NCBI GenBank assembly: GCA_009746045.1
Contig: RPFO01001816.1
Span: 1-33,476 of the forward strand
From: Mesostigma viride
Lineage: Eukaryota > Streptophyta > Mesostigmatophyceae > Mesostigmatales > Mesostigmataceae
Reading direction: 5' to 3'
Length of the DNA stretch: 33,476 nucleotides
In this document: positions 9,311-18,965 of the stretch, in pieces
Position numbering within the stretch: the stretch's first letter is position 1
How the letters are laid out: every line of letters begins with the position of its first letter
The notes under the pieces: generated by a model
Seen by the model: the letters and a program-made list of their open reading frames with translations, nothing else
Database searches by the model: none
Told to the model about the DNA's origin: nothing
Program-made: the position numbers and the translations under genes

Positions 9311-10329
9311 CAGCAGACCAGAGAGGACTGTTCCTGCACCAGGGATATTAATGCTGCTGCACGGCCCCTGACCTCTGTGACCTTCCTACTATCCATAGAA
9401 CTGTCCACATAGAGCATCATGTCAAAAGGCCTGTACAAATCCAAAGGACCCAGCATGAGAGGGGGAGACATGCGAACAGCCTCTACCACTCTCTCAGCAC
9501 CCACCTCAACCAGTTGGGAATCGGTCAACCGACTCAGTACCAACAGGTCAGGAGCACAAATGCTGGCCAGCCATGCCAACATACCTCGTATTGTTGCACA
9601 TCTGGCCTGGGTGATGGGCTCCTGCAAGGCATCTATGATCTGCTGAGGATAATCCTTACCACCCTCCAGCTGGATGGACCATGTACCCTGCTGATGGACC
9701 AAGGTCGCCTGCATTCCACAAAACACCATGGGCTCATTCTCAACCATGTACTGGATCTTACCCAGTTCAAACCGTTTCTGGATCCTGGCCAGAGTCAACT
9801 CTTGCCAAGTGGGATGGCCCAGGAGATGCAGATCATCACCATGCAGGGAGGCAAACGCTGGCAGCCCCTCATAGCTACCCTGAAACAGACAAGGATCAAC
9901 TGGAGAGACTGAGAGACCACAGACAGACCTGAGGTACTTCTCCAAGCTCTTCCTCCAGATGATGGGACTCGATCTAAGGCCTTCCACGCCTTTGAGAATC
10001 CTCAAATACCTCGTCTTCAGCTCTGCCCTCCACACTGCAGGCACCTTAACAAAGAAAGGGGGTATTGTGCGCCAAGTATCCTGTGCTTCCTGCTGATCAC
10101 CCTTAAGAAAAGCCCTCTTGAAATCTACCAACACAGAGCTATAGGGTATCCCCTTCTGCAGAAAAGACAAATAAATGCACAACAAAATCCTCCATGTATC
10201 ATGCAGCATCCCTGGTGTGTAAAGCTCCTCATCTGCTAACTGTCCAGTGCCATGGTACTCAGTCACAACTGGTCTAACATGTGGCACCTGCACGCCATCT
10301 ACCTCCTTGAGCTTGAGGACAAACATCAA
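9286..10329 (-). CDS. Retrotransposon reverse transcriptase (copia-like)
   Basis: The 347-aa frame follows copia RT motifs in order. LKEVDGVQVPHVRPVV matches the fingers region and VDFKRAFLKGD matches the LDVKTAFLNG motif with the first catalytic Asp. GLRSSPIIWRKSLEKYL matches YGLKQAPRAWY. HGDDLHLLG stands where YVDDM is usual, keeping both catalytic Asp residues but changing the first two positions. RGMLAWLASICAPDLLVLSR matches the thumb motif, and MLYVDSS begins RNase H. It is joined upstream to the retropepsin-like frame by a shift at 10326-10329. Copy DNA synthesis from the element's RNA is the family role. Confidence 0.88.
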   Translation of the reverse strand: MMFVLKLKEVDGVQVPHVRPVVTEYHGTGQLADEELYTPGMLHDTWRILLCIYLSFLQKGIPYSSVLVDFKRAFLKGDQQEAQDTWRTIPPFFVKVPAVWRAELKTRYLRILKGVEGLRSSPIIWRKSLEKYLRSVCGLSVSPVDPCLFQGSYEGLPAFASLHGDDLHLLGHPTWQELTLARIQKRFELGKIQYMVENEPMVFCGMQATLVHQQGTWSIQLEGGKDYPQQIIDALQEPITQARCATIRGMLAWLASICAPDLLVLSRLTDSQLVEVGAERVVEAVRMSPPLMLGPLDLYRPFDMMLYVDSSMDSRKVTEVRGRAAALISLVQEQSSLVCWYSRLQTG

Positions 10330-11294
10330 CTGAGCAGCTGGTGATCCTCAGGGAGGACATCCACAGGCTCTGCACAGTTGGCAACTATCCACTCATGCCC
10401 AGAAGCAACAAAGCCAAGAGTCCATGCCTTAGCCATCTTGGGGCTTTGCATCATCTCCACTAGCTTGCGCCAAGGTACAGGACTCGTTCCTGGGATCTGG
10501 TACCTCTGCACACCCAACTCACGTGGGTCAAACGTAGTAGGGAGGATCAGCAGGTCCCCAGCAATGGGCTCCTTTGTATCAGGACCCTCTGCCTCTAGAC
10601 CCCTCACAGCCCTTACAGCCACACTAAGACCCTGGGAGTAGCGATATCTCTGCAAGGGAAGGCGGCCCTGCCCTTCTAATGCTAGCTCCTCAGAGGATAT
10701 CCTCACCCCTGGTAAGCACAAGAAGTTCTGACCTAGAATGGCAGGCCCCTGATACCCTTCAACCACACTGAACGTGGTGGGCACCCCCAGGATAGGCACA
10801 CTCACTTCTCCCAAGATCTTCATGGACACATTCCCAGAGAAATCAGACACAGCTAGGCAGCTAGGGGATGACCACTGCAAGCCTGCAGCATCCTCTACCC
10901 TTAGAATGGACACCTGTGAGTTGGTATCCACTTCTAGTGCTGGTGCCCCACATGACCCCCATCCCGTGAGCTTAGATACCTTGGGATCACGCTTGCTGTT
11001 CTGCAGAGCTCGAATGATGTCCGCCATAAGCAGCCCCCTGGACTGTGGTGCAGCCCTGGCCACCTCTGGCCTTGTGACAGACGTCTCAGCAGACTCCTGC
11101 TCACCCTCATCCATCCAGGACAGACCATAATCCAAGCATGGTGGGTTAGCATCTGCTGCCTGGCTCTCATCCTGCTCATCTCCCTCCAAGGGAGGATCAG
11201 GGCCGTCTTCAGGCCAGATTGCAGTTGGCCTTCTCTCCTTGACGTGAGCCCAGGATAGCCTGTACACGTGCTTGGGATTACTCTCCAAAGCCAC
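10326..11294 (-). CDS. Retrotransposon retropepsin-like protease segment of Pol
   Basis: This 322-aa frame lies between integrase and RT. At about residues 115-215 it has ALEVDTNSQVSIL, where DTN replaces the canonical DTG or DSG. A flap-like stretch follows, and then GPAILGQNFLCLPGVRIS, matching the hydrophobic-ILG-x-D/N-F-L motif of retroviral aspartic proteases. The N-terminal hundred residues are acidic and Pro-rich, and their start continues the integrase C-terminal domain. The C-terminal hundred residues (WRKLVEMM, EWIVANCAEPVDVLPEDH) look like the linker ahead of RT. Copia elements normally place protease before integrase. Whether DTN is active is unknown, since Asn in place of Gly would be unusual. 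Confidence 0.6.
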   Translation of the reverse strand: MALESNPKHVYRLSWAHVKERRPTAIWPEDGPDPPLEGDEQDESQAADANPPCLDYGLSWMDEGEQESAETSVTRPEVARAAPQSRGLLMADIIRALQNSKRDPKVSKLTGWGSCGAPALEVDTNSQVSILRVEDAAGLQWSSPSCLAVSDFSGNVSMKILGEVSVPILGVPTTFSVVEGYQGPAILGQNFLCLPGVRISSEELALEGQGRLPLQRYRYSQGLSVAVRAVRGLEAEGPDTKEPIAGDLLILPTTFDPRELGVQRYQIPGTSPVPWRKLVEMMQSPKMAKAWTLGFVASGHEWIVANCAEPVDVLPEDHQLLS

Positions 11295-11299
11295 CAGAC

Positions 11300-12516
11300 A
11301 AGAATGGTTAGCTTCTCAACATGGGTTACCTGCCCATCTTGCCACTTGCCACGCTTGCCTGGTAATGACGGTTCCTTCCACATCCTGACCCTCAGTCCCA
11401 CCTGGGGCCTCAGCATTTTCCAACCCTTGTCCTTACGCCTCAATCTGGAAAACACCCTGTCTGCCTTCTTCAGGCAGGCTGCCACCACGTCCTGTGATAG
11501 CATACCAAACTGCAATGCCAGGGGAGAGACTGCCACACCATCATAGTAATAGGTTACCCTGTGGTTAAGCTGCTCCTCAATCCCCTTACACCAAGCTGCT
11601 TTCTCTAGAGCTGATGCCACAACAGGCACACTCCTAGCTGCTAGCACCACTGTTTTTACTTCACGTATAGATCTCTCTACAGCTCCCTGCTGCCCATGGA
11701 TTCCCTAGGGACCACTACCAACTTACAAGGAAGCTGGTCAGCCAGCTTGATCAAGCAGTCAAACTGCAAGTCAGCTTGCACCTTGGTGTACACCCCAAAG
11801 CCTGGCAACAAAGACTGGAGACCCATCAACAGCTGATGCTCCTGCATTCCAGGAAGAATGGTCAGCAACCTATATCTGCTAAACCTATCCACCCCCACCA
11901 ACAGATACATGCCCCTGATGTGTTGGATGTCCACCTGGATATCCCCCCGCTCTCTAGCAGGTTCTCTGGCATGGGACTGTGGGAGGCGAACAGCATTCTC
12001 CTGACAGACACAATTCTGAGCAGCTGCACTGCAGGCCTCTAGCAAAGGCTCCTTGCCAATCTTCCAAGCAAACATCTCTGCCTGCTTAGAGTGGCCAAAG
12101 ATATGGTGTAGAGTGTTTCCAGCCTGAGCATAGCTCAACCCCCTGTCAGCCTGGCTGCACAGAGAGGAACGTGACAAAGACTGTGTGCTTGGGATAGCAC
12201 GACCCACCTGCTGTTCTCTTGCTCCAGGGACCTCCTCCAAGGTAGCTCGGCTCCCAGAGCCAGCCCCGGTTCCCACAGAAGCTGCAGGTCCTTCCAGTCT
12301 GGCGGCTTGACTCCCAGAGTCAACCCCAACAACTGGAGACCCTGCACCTGCCACAGGCACAGGGAATTCCACTGCTGCAGCAGCGTTATTGCAATCATTG
12401 AGTGGAAGCACCTCATCATTCCCAACCCCTTGCTGCTGCACAAGAGGGACACCCCCATTACTATGTACAACTGTTCGTCCCACTAGGGGTGATTGACTAT
12501 TTACAGGGGACAACAT
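11300..12516 (-). CDS. Retrotransposon integrase (DDE type), frameshifted
   Basis: The first frame (12516-11677) has an Asn/Gly/Val-rich lead, then a degenerate H-H-C-C zinc region (LHHIFGHSK and NCVCQ). The catalytic core carries Asp in IQVDIQHI followed by LLVGVDRFSRYR, and a second Asp in KVQADLQF. The frame changes near 11690. The third acidic residue then appears in QGAVERSIREVK, about 35 residues after the second Asp, as in DD35E integrases. The second frame continues with a basic C-terminal region (RVFSRLRRKDKGW, VGLRVRMWKEPSLPGKRGKWQDGQVTHV) and shifts again near 11305 into the protease frame. It integrates the element's DNA and produced the 5-bp duplication at the viral gene. Confidence 0.82.
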
Positions 12517-12522
12517 CTCAAG

Positions 12523-13771
12523 TCATGGCTTACCCACCTGGCCAGAGCCTGCTCCAGCAGACTTGGCCTGGTCTGGGCAGTCACGTCGCCAATGACCCGT
12601 CCTGCCACATCCAAAGCATTTGTCATCCTTCCCAGCAGCAGCCTTCTTCAGGCCACCCTGGTTCTGGCTGCTCTGACTGGCCTGGGTGCCCTGGCCCTGG
12701 CTCTTGCCTTGCCCTTGGCCACCCTTGTTCTGCTGACCACCCTGGTGACCACCAGCCTGCTGCTGACCCTTGCCTTTGGATCCCTGCTGCTGGCCCTTGC
12801 CACCCTGGTTACCATTCTGCCTGCGCCTGTTAGCCCTCTGACGCCTACTAGGTCTGGTTTCTCCCTGAGCACCCTGCCCAGGGGCGTCACCATGGACCTG
12901 ATGAGCGGAGGCTGAAGGGGCACCAGTCACCTGGATTGCCTTGCAAGCAGCATTGTCAGATGGACGGATATTGAAAATAACCTTTTGCAAGGCTGGCCAC
13001 GTCCCATCTGTCTGATCAGCAAACATCCTAGCTGCATTTCTCCCATCCACACTCAGCCCCATGCGATCCAGGAAGTAATCTGCCACTGCTCTATCAGTCA
13101 GATTGAAGCCATGCTTGGCCCCCTTCTCCCTGATGCGTGTGAGCCGCTGCAGCTCCTCAGCTATTGTGCCCTTGATCTCAAAGGTATCATAGCTGAGCTT
13201 ATAGTGATTAGTGAGGTTGAGTACCTTATCAGAAACTCCTGACGTAGGCCCTCTAGGAACTGAGACCAAGTCAGCTTGTCCTTGACAGCTTGCCTAGCCT
13301 TGTCCCTCACACGCTCACTTGAATCCCTATTAGTCGTGGATGTGTGGAATACCTGCACAAGGTTGACAGTGGGATCTACAGAGCATGAAACTAGCTCCAT
13401 ATCCTCCAACCACTTGTCTAGCTCTTCCTGTCCCACAGGAGGCTTGAGAGGCTTCTGGCCATTCATCACAGCCACAGCACTCATATGAGGTCTAGTCCCA
13501 GGCAAAGCACGAGGGTCACTGCCAATGACAGCAGCTCCTACAGGTGCTAATGGCGCAGGAACATAGCTGCAGGAACACCAGACGCAGGCACACATGGTCT
13601 CTTACCAGGTGCTTGACGTTCAGCATCATTCTGGCCCTCCCCCGTCAGCACCACGCCGTCGGTTGGCCACCCTGCACGCTCCTCCCCTTGTGCCACCTCT
13701 TTCCTCTTCCGGTTGGATGCCCTCCTGCCATTGACGCCCTCTGCCGTTGGGATCGCCTGTCCCTCTGGCAC
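12523..13771 (-). CDS. Retrotransposon Gag with CCHC zinc knuckle, frameshifted
   Basis: The N-terminal part in one frame reads GQEELDKWLEDMELV, a helix-rich Gag core, then VKDKLTWSQFLEGLRQ. The frame shifts near 13240, and the core continues with HYKLSYDTFEIKGTIAEELQRL and FNLTDRAVADYFLDRMGL. A Gln/Gly/Lys-rich basic stretch (12640-12840) precedes the zinc knuckle CFGCGRTGHWRRDC, close to the stop at 12523. A further basic segment upstream (RRASNRKRKEV, near 13700) probably belongs to the N-terminus in yet another frame, so the start is uncertain. Gag binds the element RNA and builds the virus-like particle. Confidence 0.78.
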
Positions 13772-13921
13772 GACGTTGGCGGGGCCTCCCGTGTCTGCCC
13801 TTGCCTCACCCCGCCATCCCCCGCTCCCGCCCCGCTCCCGCTGCCGCCCCGCGCGTGTTACGAAGCATTATAGAATACCACAGAAACACACGCAGATATG
13901 GCTGCTGGAACCCACTCAGGC

Positions 13922-15057
13922 TCACGCACTTACTCCAGACGAGGCCGCCTCCTGGCTTGCACTCGCCTGCCCCTCCTCACGGTCTGGACGCTGCTCAACA
14001 CCCTCAGCAACCGGTATGGCTGCTGCTGCCTCTGCGACAATCTGGAGGTCTGGGTTAAACTCTCCCAGCACGCAGGTCACAGGTCGCCCGTCTGCCTTGC
14101 GTTCGACTGGATGTTGTGTCTCACCTGGGTTGCGATGCCAAGCAAGATCGCGTACCCACCGCTTACCGCCGCCGACAAGCTCGTTCTGCTCGCCTCGGCC
14201 GTAACGATCGTACTCGTGAGTCACCTCACGAGGGATATGCAGATCAGCTCTCTGCCTTGCCTCGTAGGTCTCGGTAGTGCCGTCGCCCTCGTTTATCTGC
14301 TGGGCTGAGCGCTTGACGGAGCCCTCTGGCTTGTCAGTCCACTCAAAATGGACGTCTTCAGGCGTCTTCTCGACCCCCGTGACAATCTCCACCTCCGGAC
14401 CCCACGCAGTGGTGGTTTCCGGCCTCGGTGTATCAAGCCTGGAGTACACTCCGAAAGGCTGCGTGTAATATAGAACCTGTCTGCGTACCCTCTCGACTCT
14501 TGCAAAAGGACAGCAACAAGATTCTCAATGGTTTGGGCAAATACCTCCGCCGTGCTCCAAGGATTCACCGCCTCCCGAGCACGCGCGTTCCGGATGATGT
14601 CGGCGTCTGGTACCCCCTCTCCTAGCACTGCTGTCGCCACCCAGTGGTTAAACAGTCGGGTGCTGCCGAGCGCTGTTGCCACAATCTGGCTAAGCGCCTC
14701 CCTGGCTAGGTCGAGACCGGCTAGCGTGATATGGGCGCCCTGATAAGCGACCTCCACACGATTAGCAGTTTCAGCTAGCGCGTCACGAATGCGCACCAAC
14801 TCTTCCACCGCCACTCGCCCCGTCTCACCTGGAGAAATCACGACGCGAGCCCGTTGTATAATCGGGTCCGCCGCCGCTGGCCTGCTGCCTCCCCCACTCA
14901 CCGCCACCCACCCCTCTTCTGCCAAGTGCCTCGCTACGTAGGCCGCTTGCACGAATGTTGGAGCGTTTGCTTGGTTACGGTAGGGGAAAAACGCTTGCGC
15001 GTCTCTCTGCTCGTTCGCCTCACCAGCACCGTGGCTGCTTGACGATGAACCAGACAT
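13922..15057 (-). CDS. Retrotransposon 5' extra ORF, unknown, one frameshift
   Basis: This is the first frame after the 5' LTR. The ATG at 15057 is only 26 bases inside the LTR and gives MSGSSSSSHGAGEANEQRDAQ. It runs to about 14475 and then continues in a second frame (YYTQPFGVYSRLDTPRP onward) to the stop at 13922, about 378 residues in all. It has an Ala/Glu/Arg-rich helical middle (RVAVEELVRIRDALAETANRVEV, split here by description only) and an acidic C-terminus. It has no zinc knuckle or catalytic motif. It could be a Gag N-terminal (matrix-like) region or an extra gene. Standard copia elements have nothing separate here. Confidence 0.55.
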
Positions 15058-15082
15058 GAAAGCGCTTGGAAGCAATAGTACG

Positions 15083-15736
15083 ATTTGCGCAGCAACTCGT
15101 CAGCAGAGCTTGTGAGCTCCTGGTCCTTGCCGGCTGGAATGACCCTAGGCTGCTGGCTAGCAACCTTTATCCTCACACCAGGCCTACGACCCTCGATAGG
15201 CTCGCCACTCGTCGTGACGACCAAGGTTCGTGTGTGAAGACGCTCGTTGCCTCGTTGAGCCTCGAGCTATATGCAACCTCGTTCCATCCTTGTTCCTCGG
15301 TCATGAGCAACGCTGGGCAACGCTACATTGCCAGAGCCTCGTATCGCTGCCCTGCATCCTTGTTGCAGGCAGCATACAGGAATCTCTGGCTATCCTGTGT
15401 CTAGGACAGCACAGGACCTGCCACAGTCCTGCAAGGACTTACATCCTTGCAGACCTGCTGGCTGGTTACTTGCTTCTACTAGCCACAGTACCGTTGAGCC
15501 CTCAGTACACTGTGTCCCAGTCACGTGAGTGTACAGGCTAAGCCTGTGCAGGCACGGCCTGCCACGTGTCCTGTCCACTATGCCCTGAGCGTGCCCCGCC
15601 CTCGCCCACCGGTCGGCAGTACTTCGGGACTTGATAACTTTCTAGTCCCTTGTCTGTTCTAGGCGGTTGACACGGCGTTGGAAAGGTCTCCTCAACCTGC
15701 ATCCATCTAGCACATTGGTGCCCCAATATGCTAACT
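15083..15736 (-). repeat. 5' LTR (right copy), 654 bp
   Basis: This is the partner of 7344-7995 and is collinear over its whole length with about 1% difference. In the element's orientation it begins AGTTAGCATATTGGGG and ends GTTGCTGCGCAAAT. No TGG-type primer binding site complementary to a tRNA 3' end is evident in the bases just inside it (15065-15082), so another priming mode is possible. Confidence 0.9.
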
Positions 15737-15741
15737 GAAAA
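15737..15741. repeat. Target-site duplication GAAAA, right copy
   Basis: This second copy of the 5-bp direct repeat closes the retrotransposon. The viral frame continues directly after it. Confidence 0.85.
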
Positions 15742-18700
15742 GGTGCCGATTGACGTGACAGGCGTGTGGAGTAAGTTTAACATCTCGAGCGCATCCCTCA
15801 AAATTGCCTTTACCGCGGGCGTTCTGAGTAGCATTCGACCCGGTACGGTTGTTTATTGGTCGGCAGGGTACGGTGCCAATGGACTCACCGGCGTCGTGAG
15901 CTTCGATTTGCCAGGAAATGCATTGGTGAAGTCTGGGAATGCCATGATTATAAATTTTGCCGCATTGTTCGCACTCGTAAGAGACAAGGGTCTGGACATG
16001 AGAACACGGGACACGACGATTACGGTTACGGTCCCGCAAAATTGCCTTACGTTTTCAGATGCCACCACTAATGCCAGTTTTCAAGGAAGGTGGGTCTTCA
16101 AGCCCGAAGTCGCCAACCTGCAATCCATGCACACCACCTATGTACCAACAAATTACAAGTTCACCAACGTTAACTGGCTATTTGGCACCGCAACAACTCC
16201 CGGCGCCTATCAATTCGAGGCATCGTGGACTAAGCTGCCGATCACACCGGTGCACAGGTATTGGGACAAGACGGCGAGTTTAGAGTTCGTTTTCCCGTCC
16301 GGAACAACGCTAGCCGTGTCTAGCAGCGCCGTTTCGGCGAAGGCGCGGATATCGCTGAGTAAGAACGGTACGCTGACATTTCTGGACGAGGGTGACATCA
16401 CTCTCTCTGGCAATCGCCTGGTACTGGCCACCCAGGGCGCGAATGGGCCAAACATTTGGGCAAACGCGCTATCACCGCAAAAAGCCAACACAGATCTGCG
16501 CAGTTCAACCGTGGCAAACTTACTGGTCGTGGAGTTTCCGGCCATGACAGTGAGCGTTAACGGAACTTGGTTGCCAAATTTTAAAGACCAATGGAGCATT
16601 GAACGGGGTGTTGACAACCTGCTAGAGGTCGGACCAAGTCTGATAAGTGACGTTGAATGGAATATCGACAATACCCGGTTCGACGCGATTAGGATTTTGA
16701 ACAACGTGTTTCAGCTGCCCGCCAGTTACAACACTCCCATCACAACGGATGACATATACTCTGGACTGCATAAAAACAAGTCAATTAAGCTTGAGATCTC
16801 GTTTGGCAATAGAAATCTCTCGCTCAATACAGCCGTAACCGAGCCTATAAAGTATACCGTGTCCAGAGCAGGGCAAACGCTGAGTGCCGATGATCCAGGT
16901 GCCGCTGCCACTGTCACAATTGCCAGTGGCGCCACCCCAAAGTTGGTAATTGACATTCAGACTGTGTGGAATATAGCATCATCGCAATTCGACATGGCCA
17001 CCGTCGATACGGACGTGCGCATACACATACCGCATGGGAAGGTAGTCGTGGACGGCGACCGTGGAAGCCCCCGGCCTTGGTCGACTTACGCACTTGGGAC
17101 CTGGAGGTTTTTGGCAGGTACAGGTAGTACGTCGACGCCACCGTCGCCGCCCGGGGGTCTGGGCGATCTCTCCTCGCTGTACAGTGTCGATTTCGTCTAC
17201 ACCGGTCCGGGGACAGAAACGGTGGTAAAGAGCGCGGCCGCGTTCAACTCGCAGTGGCAAGTGCAGGACATAGGGCAATGGGCCGCGCCCTTTACGACAG
17301 ACAGCATCGTCTCTCTCAGGATGCGATTCATCACGCTGCCTACCTCATACGCACTACCTGGCTTTGTGACAACAATCAGTAAGGGGGCGCCTACTTTGTT
17401 CACTTACACACTGAATAGCAGCTTGACCCCAATATCTGCGACGATCGGTGCATTCAATCAGGATACCAATACCGGGGTCACGACGGCCACCTTCCCATTG
17501 GGGAACCTCAAAACTCAACTGAGCACCACTCTTACGAATGCTACCAACACCATCAAGGTGTCATTGCCGGCCTTATTGTTCAGCGTGAACGAAAGCCCGA
17601 TCATAAAGCCGTTGGAGTTCACGTGGAACCTGAAACTGGACGCAACGACTGCGCCCGTCGCGCCACAGACCCAGAATTTTAGCGCAGACAGCGTCTCTAA
17701 GATCGAATGGAAGTTCTATCGAACAAACCCCGAACTTGCCGGCACTACCACCATCGGCGTGCCCGCCGATACGTGGTCAACTGGAACGTTTTCGTACACT
17801 TTTGCCAACTCCCTACAAGATCTGAACGCCGTCGTGGACGTCACATTCAACTCTAGCCTTACCATCGTAAAAAAATGGGCAGGGAACGTGCCCATTGCCT
17901 GTACAGTTAACGACCTTCCAATGCCAGATGCGGTGATGACATACCTTGAATCGTCAAAAACGTTGCGCATCTCCATGGGTGTTTTGTACTCCAAGGTCCG
18001 CAGCAAAGACGTGGACCTCTCTTCCGCAATAGGTACCATCAAACTATACATCCCAGCAGGCGTGATACAGGTGGCATCGACCGTCATCACGAATCGTTTG
18101 TGTACCGGTATATTGTTCAACCCCCCGAGTACAAGCACCTCAACTTCGACACCAGTGGTCAACGACCCTAGCGTTTTTTCGTACTTGTACACGTTCAAAA
18201 CAGCGGACGACTGGTTGGTGGGACCAACGCCGTCATCACTCGGTTCTAGCCCTAATTTCTCTATCAGGCTGTTTACGTCCAAGGCGGTGACGATCACCTC
18301 TAACAAGATTCGGTTAACGGTGACGGAAGGGAATTCGAGTATTGCAGTGAGGTTCGTGGATTTCCAATCGTCAACCGACAAGAAGACGCACACGCTAAAT
18401 TACACGGACTTTACGCCAGCTTCCGGTAGCCGAACAATCACGCTTGGCCCAACGGCTAGCAACGACAGGCCTTTCACCGACGTCAGTGTAACGAACACCA
18501 CCTATCCTATTGACACGCACGTCATCGTCATCCCAGCTCCTACACCTTTCTTATCGGACATCGATTTCACGAACTCGGAAGGGGGCAGGCTGGGCACGTA
18601 CGTACCGCAGACGTTCGCCGTGAAGTTCACAATGTCCGTCCCCACCGTATCCGGTTTCGACGCGAGCGACGTGCAGTTGCGGCATTACAACTTCAAGACG

Positions 18701-18916
18701 GGGAAGGTGACGGCTGTCCCTGCGCAGGGACAGGTGGAAGCGGTGGGGAGCACGGGGTACATTAAGCGTTTACTATACAACCGCACGTGGGCCTCGACAG
18801 GACCTGGTCTGCTCGTACTGGAGATAGACTCCAACAAGTTCCAGTACTCGGCTACCGAGACCAGTGGCAACGACCAGGTGCTGGCCACTCACTACGTCGG
18901 CAGATTGCCCTTTTAG
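15742..18916 (+). pseudogene. Giant repeat protein, 3' part, after the retrotransposon
   Basis: The viral frame resumes in phase with the part ending at 7343 and runs 1057 codons to the stop at 18914-18916. An ATG inside the LTR (15728) is in frame, so a truncated product could start there. Modules recur, for example FAALFALVRDKGLDMR with ITVTVPQNCL, IQTVWNIASSQFDMA with VRIHIPHGKVVVDG, and GVLYSKVRSKDVDL with IKLYIPAGVIQV. Ser/Thr/Pro hinges occur near residues 473-490 and 800. The last 120 residues (DIDFTNSEGGRLGTYVPQTF onward) differ and may be a terminal Ig-like or anchoring domain. Only 49 bases separate the stop from MCP-3. A structural fibre or shell role is inferred. Confidence 0.75.
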
Positions 18917-18922
18917 CCTCGC

Positions 18923-18965
18923 AAAAAAAAATGTCTAGGACTCTATATATACACCCCGAACGAAC
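18923..18965 (+). promoter_or_regulatory. Promoter-like element upstream of MCP-3
   Basis: A run of nine A (18923-18931) is followed by TCTAGGACTCTATATATACACC (from 18934), ending about 10 bases before the ATG at 18966. The same arrangement stands before MCP-4. The TATATATA core and A-tract suggest a shared, probably late, viral promoter. Confidence 0.55.

Larger units (their letters stand above)
7344..15736 (-). mobile_element. LTR retrotransposon, copia-like, 8393 bp, antisense in the giant repeat gene
   Basis: Two near-identical terminal repeats of 652 and 654 bp flank an internal region of about 7.1 kb, and GAAAA duplications bound the whole. The coding strand is minus, so the 5' LTR is the right copy. 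Domains in transcription order are an extra ORF, Gag with a CCHC knuckle, integrase, a retropepsin-like domain, reverse transcriptase and RNase H. RNase H after RT and integrase before RT mark the Ty1/copia class. The retropepsin-like segment lies after integrase, not before it, which is odd. The LTR ends read AGTT and AAAT in the element's own orientation, not TG and CA. At least six frame changes occur across the coding region, so the copy is probably not autonomous as read. Confidence 0.92.
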
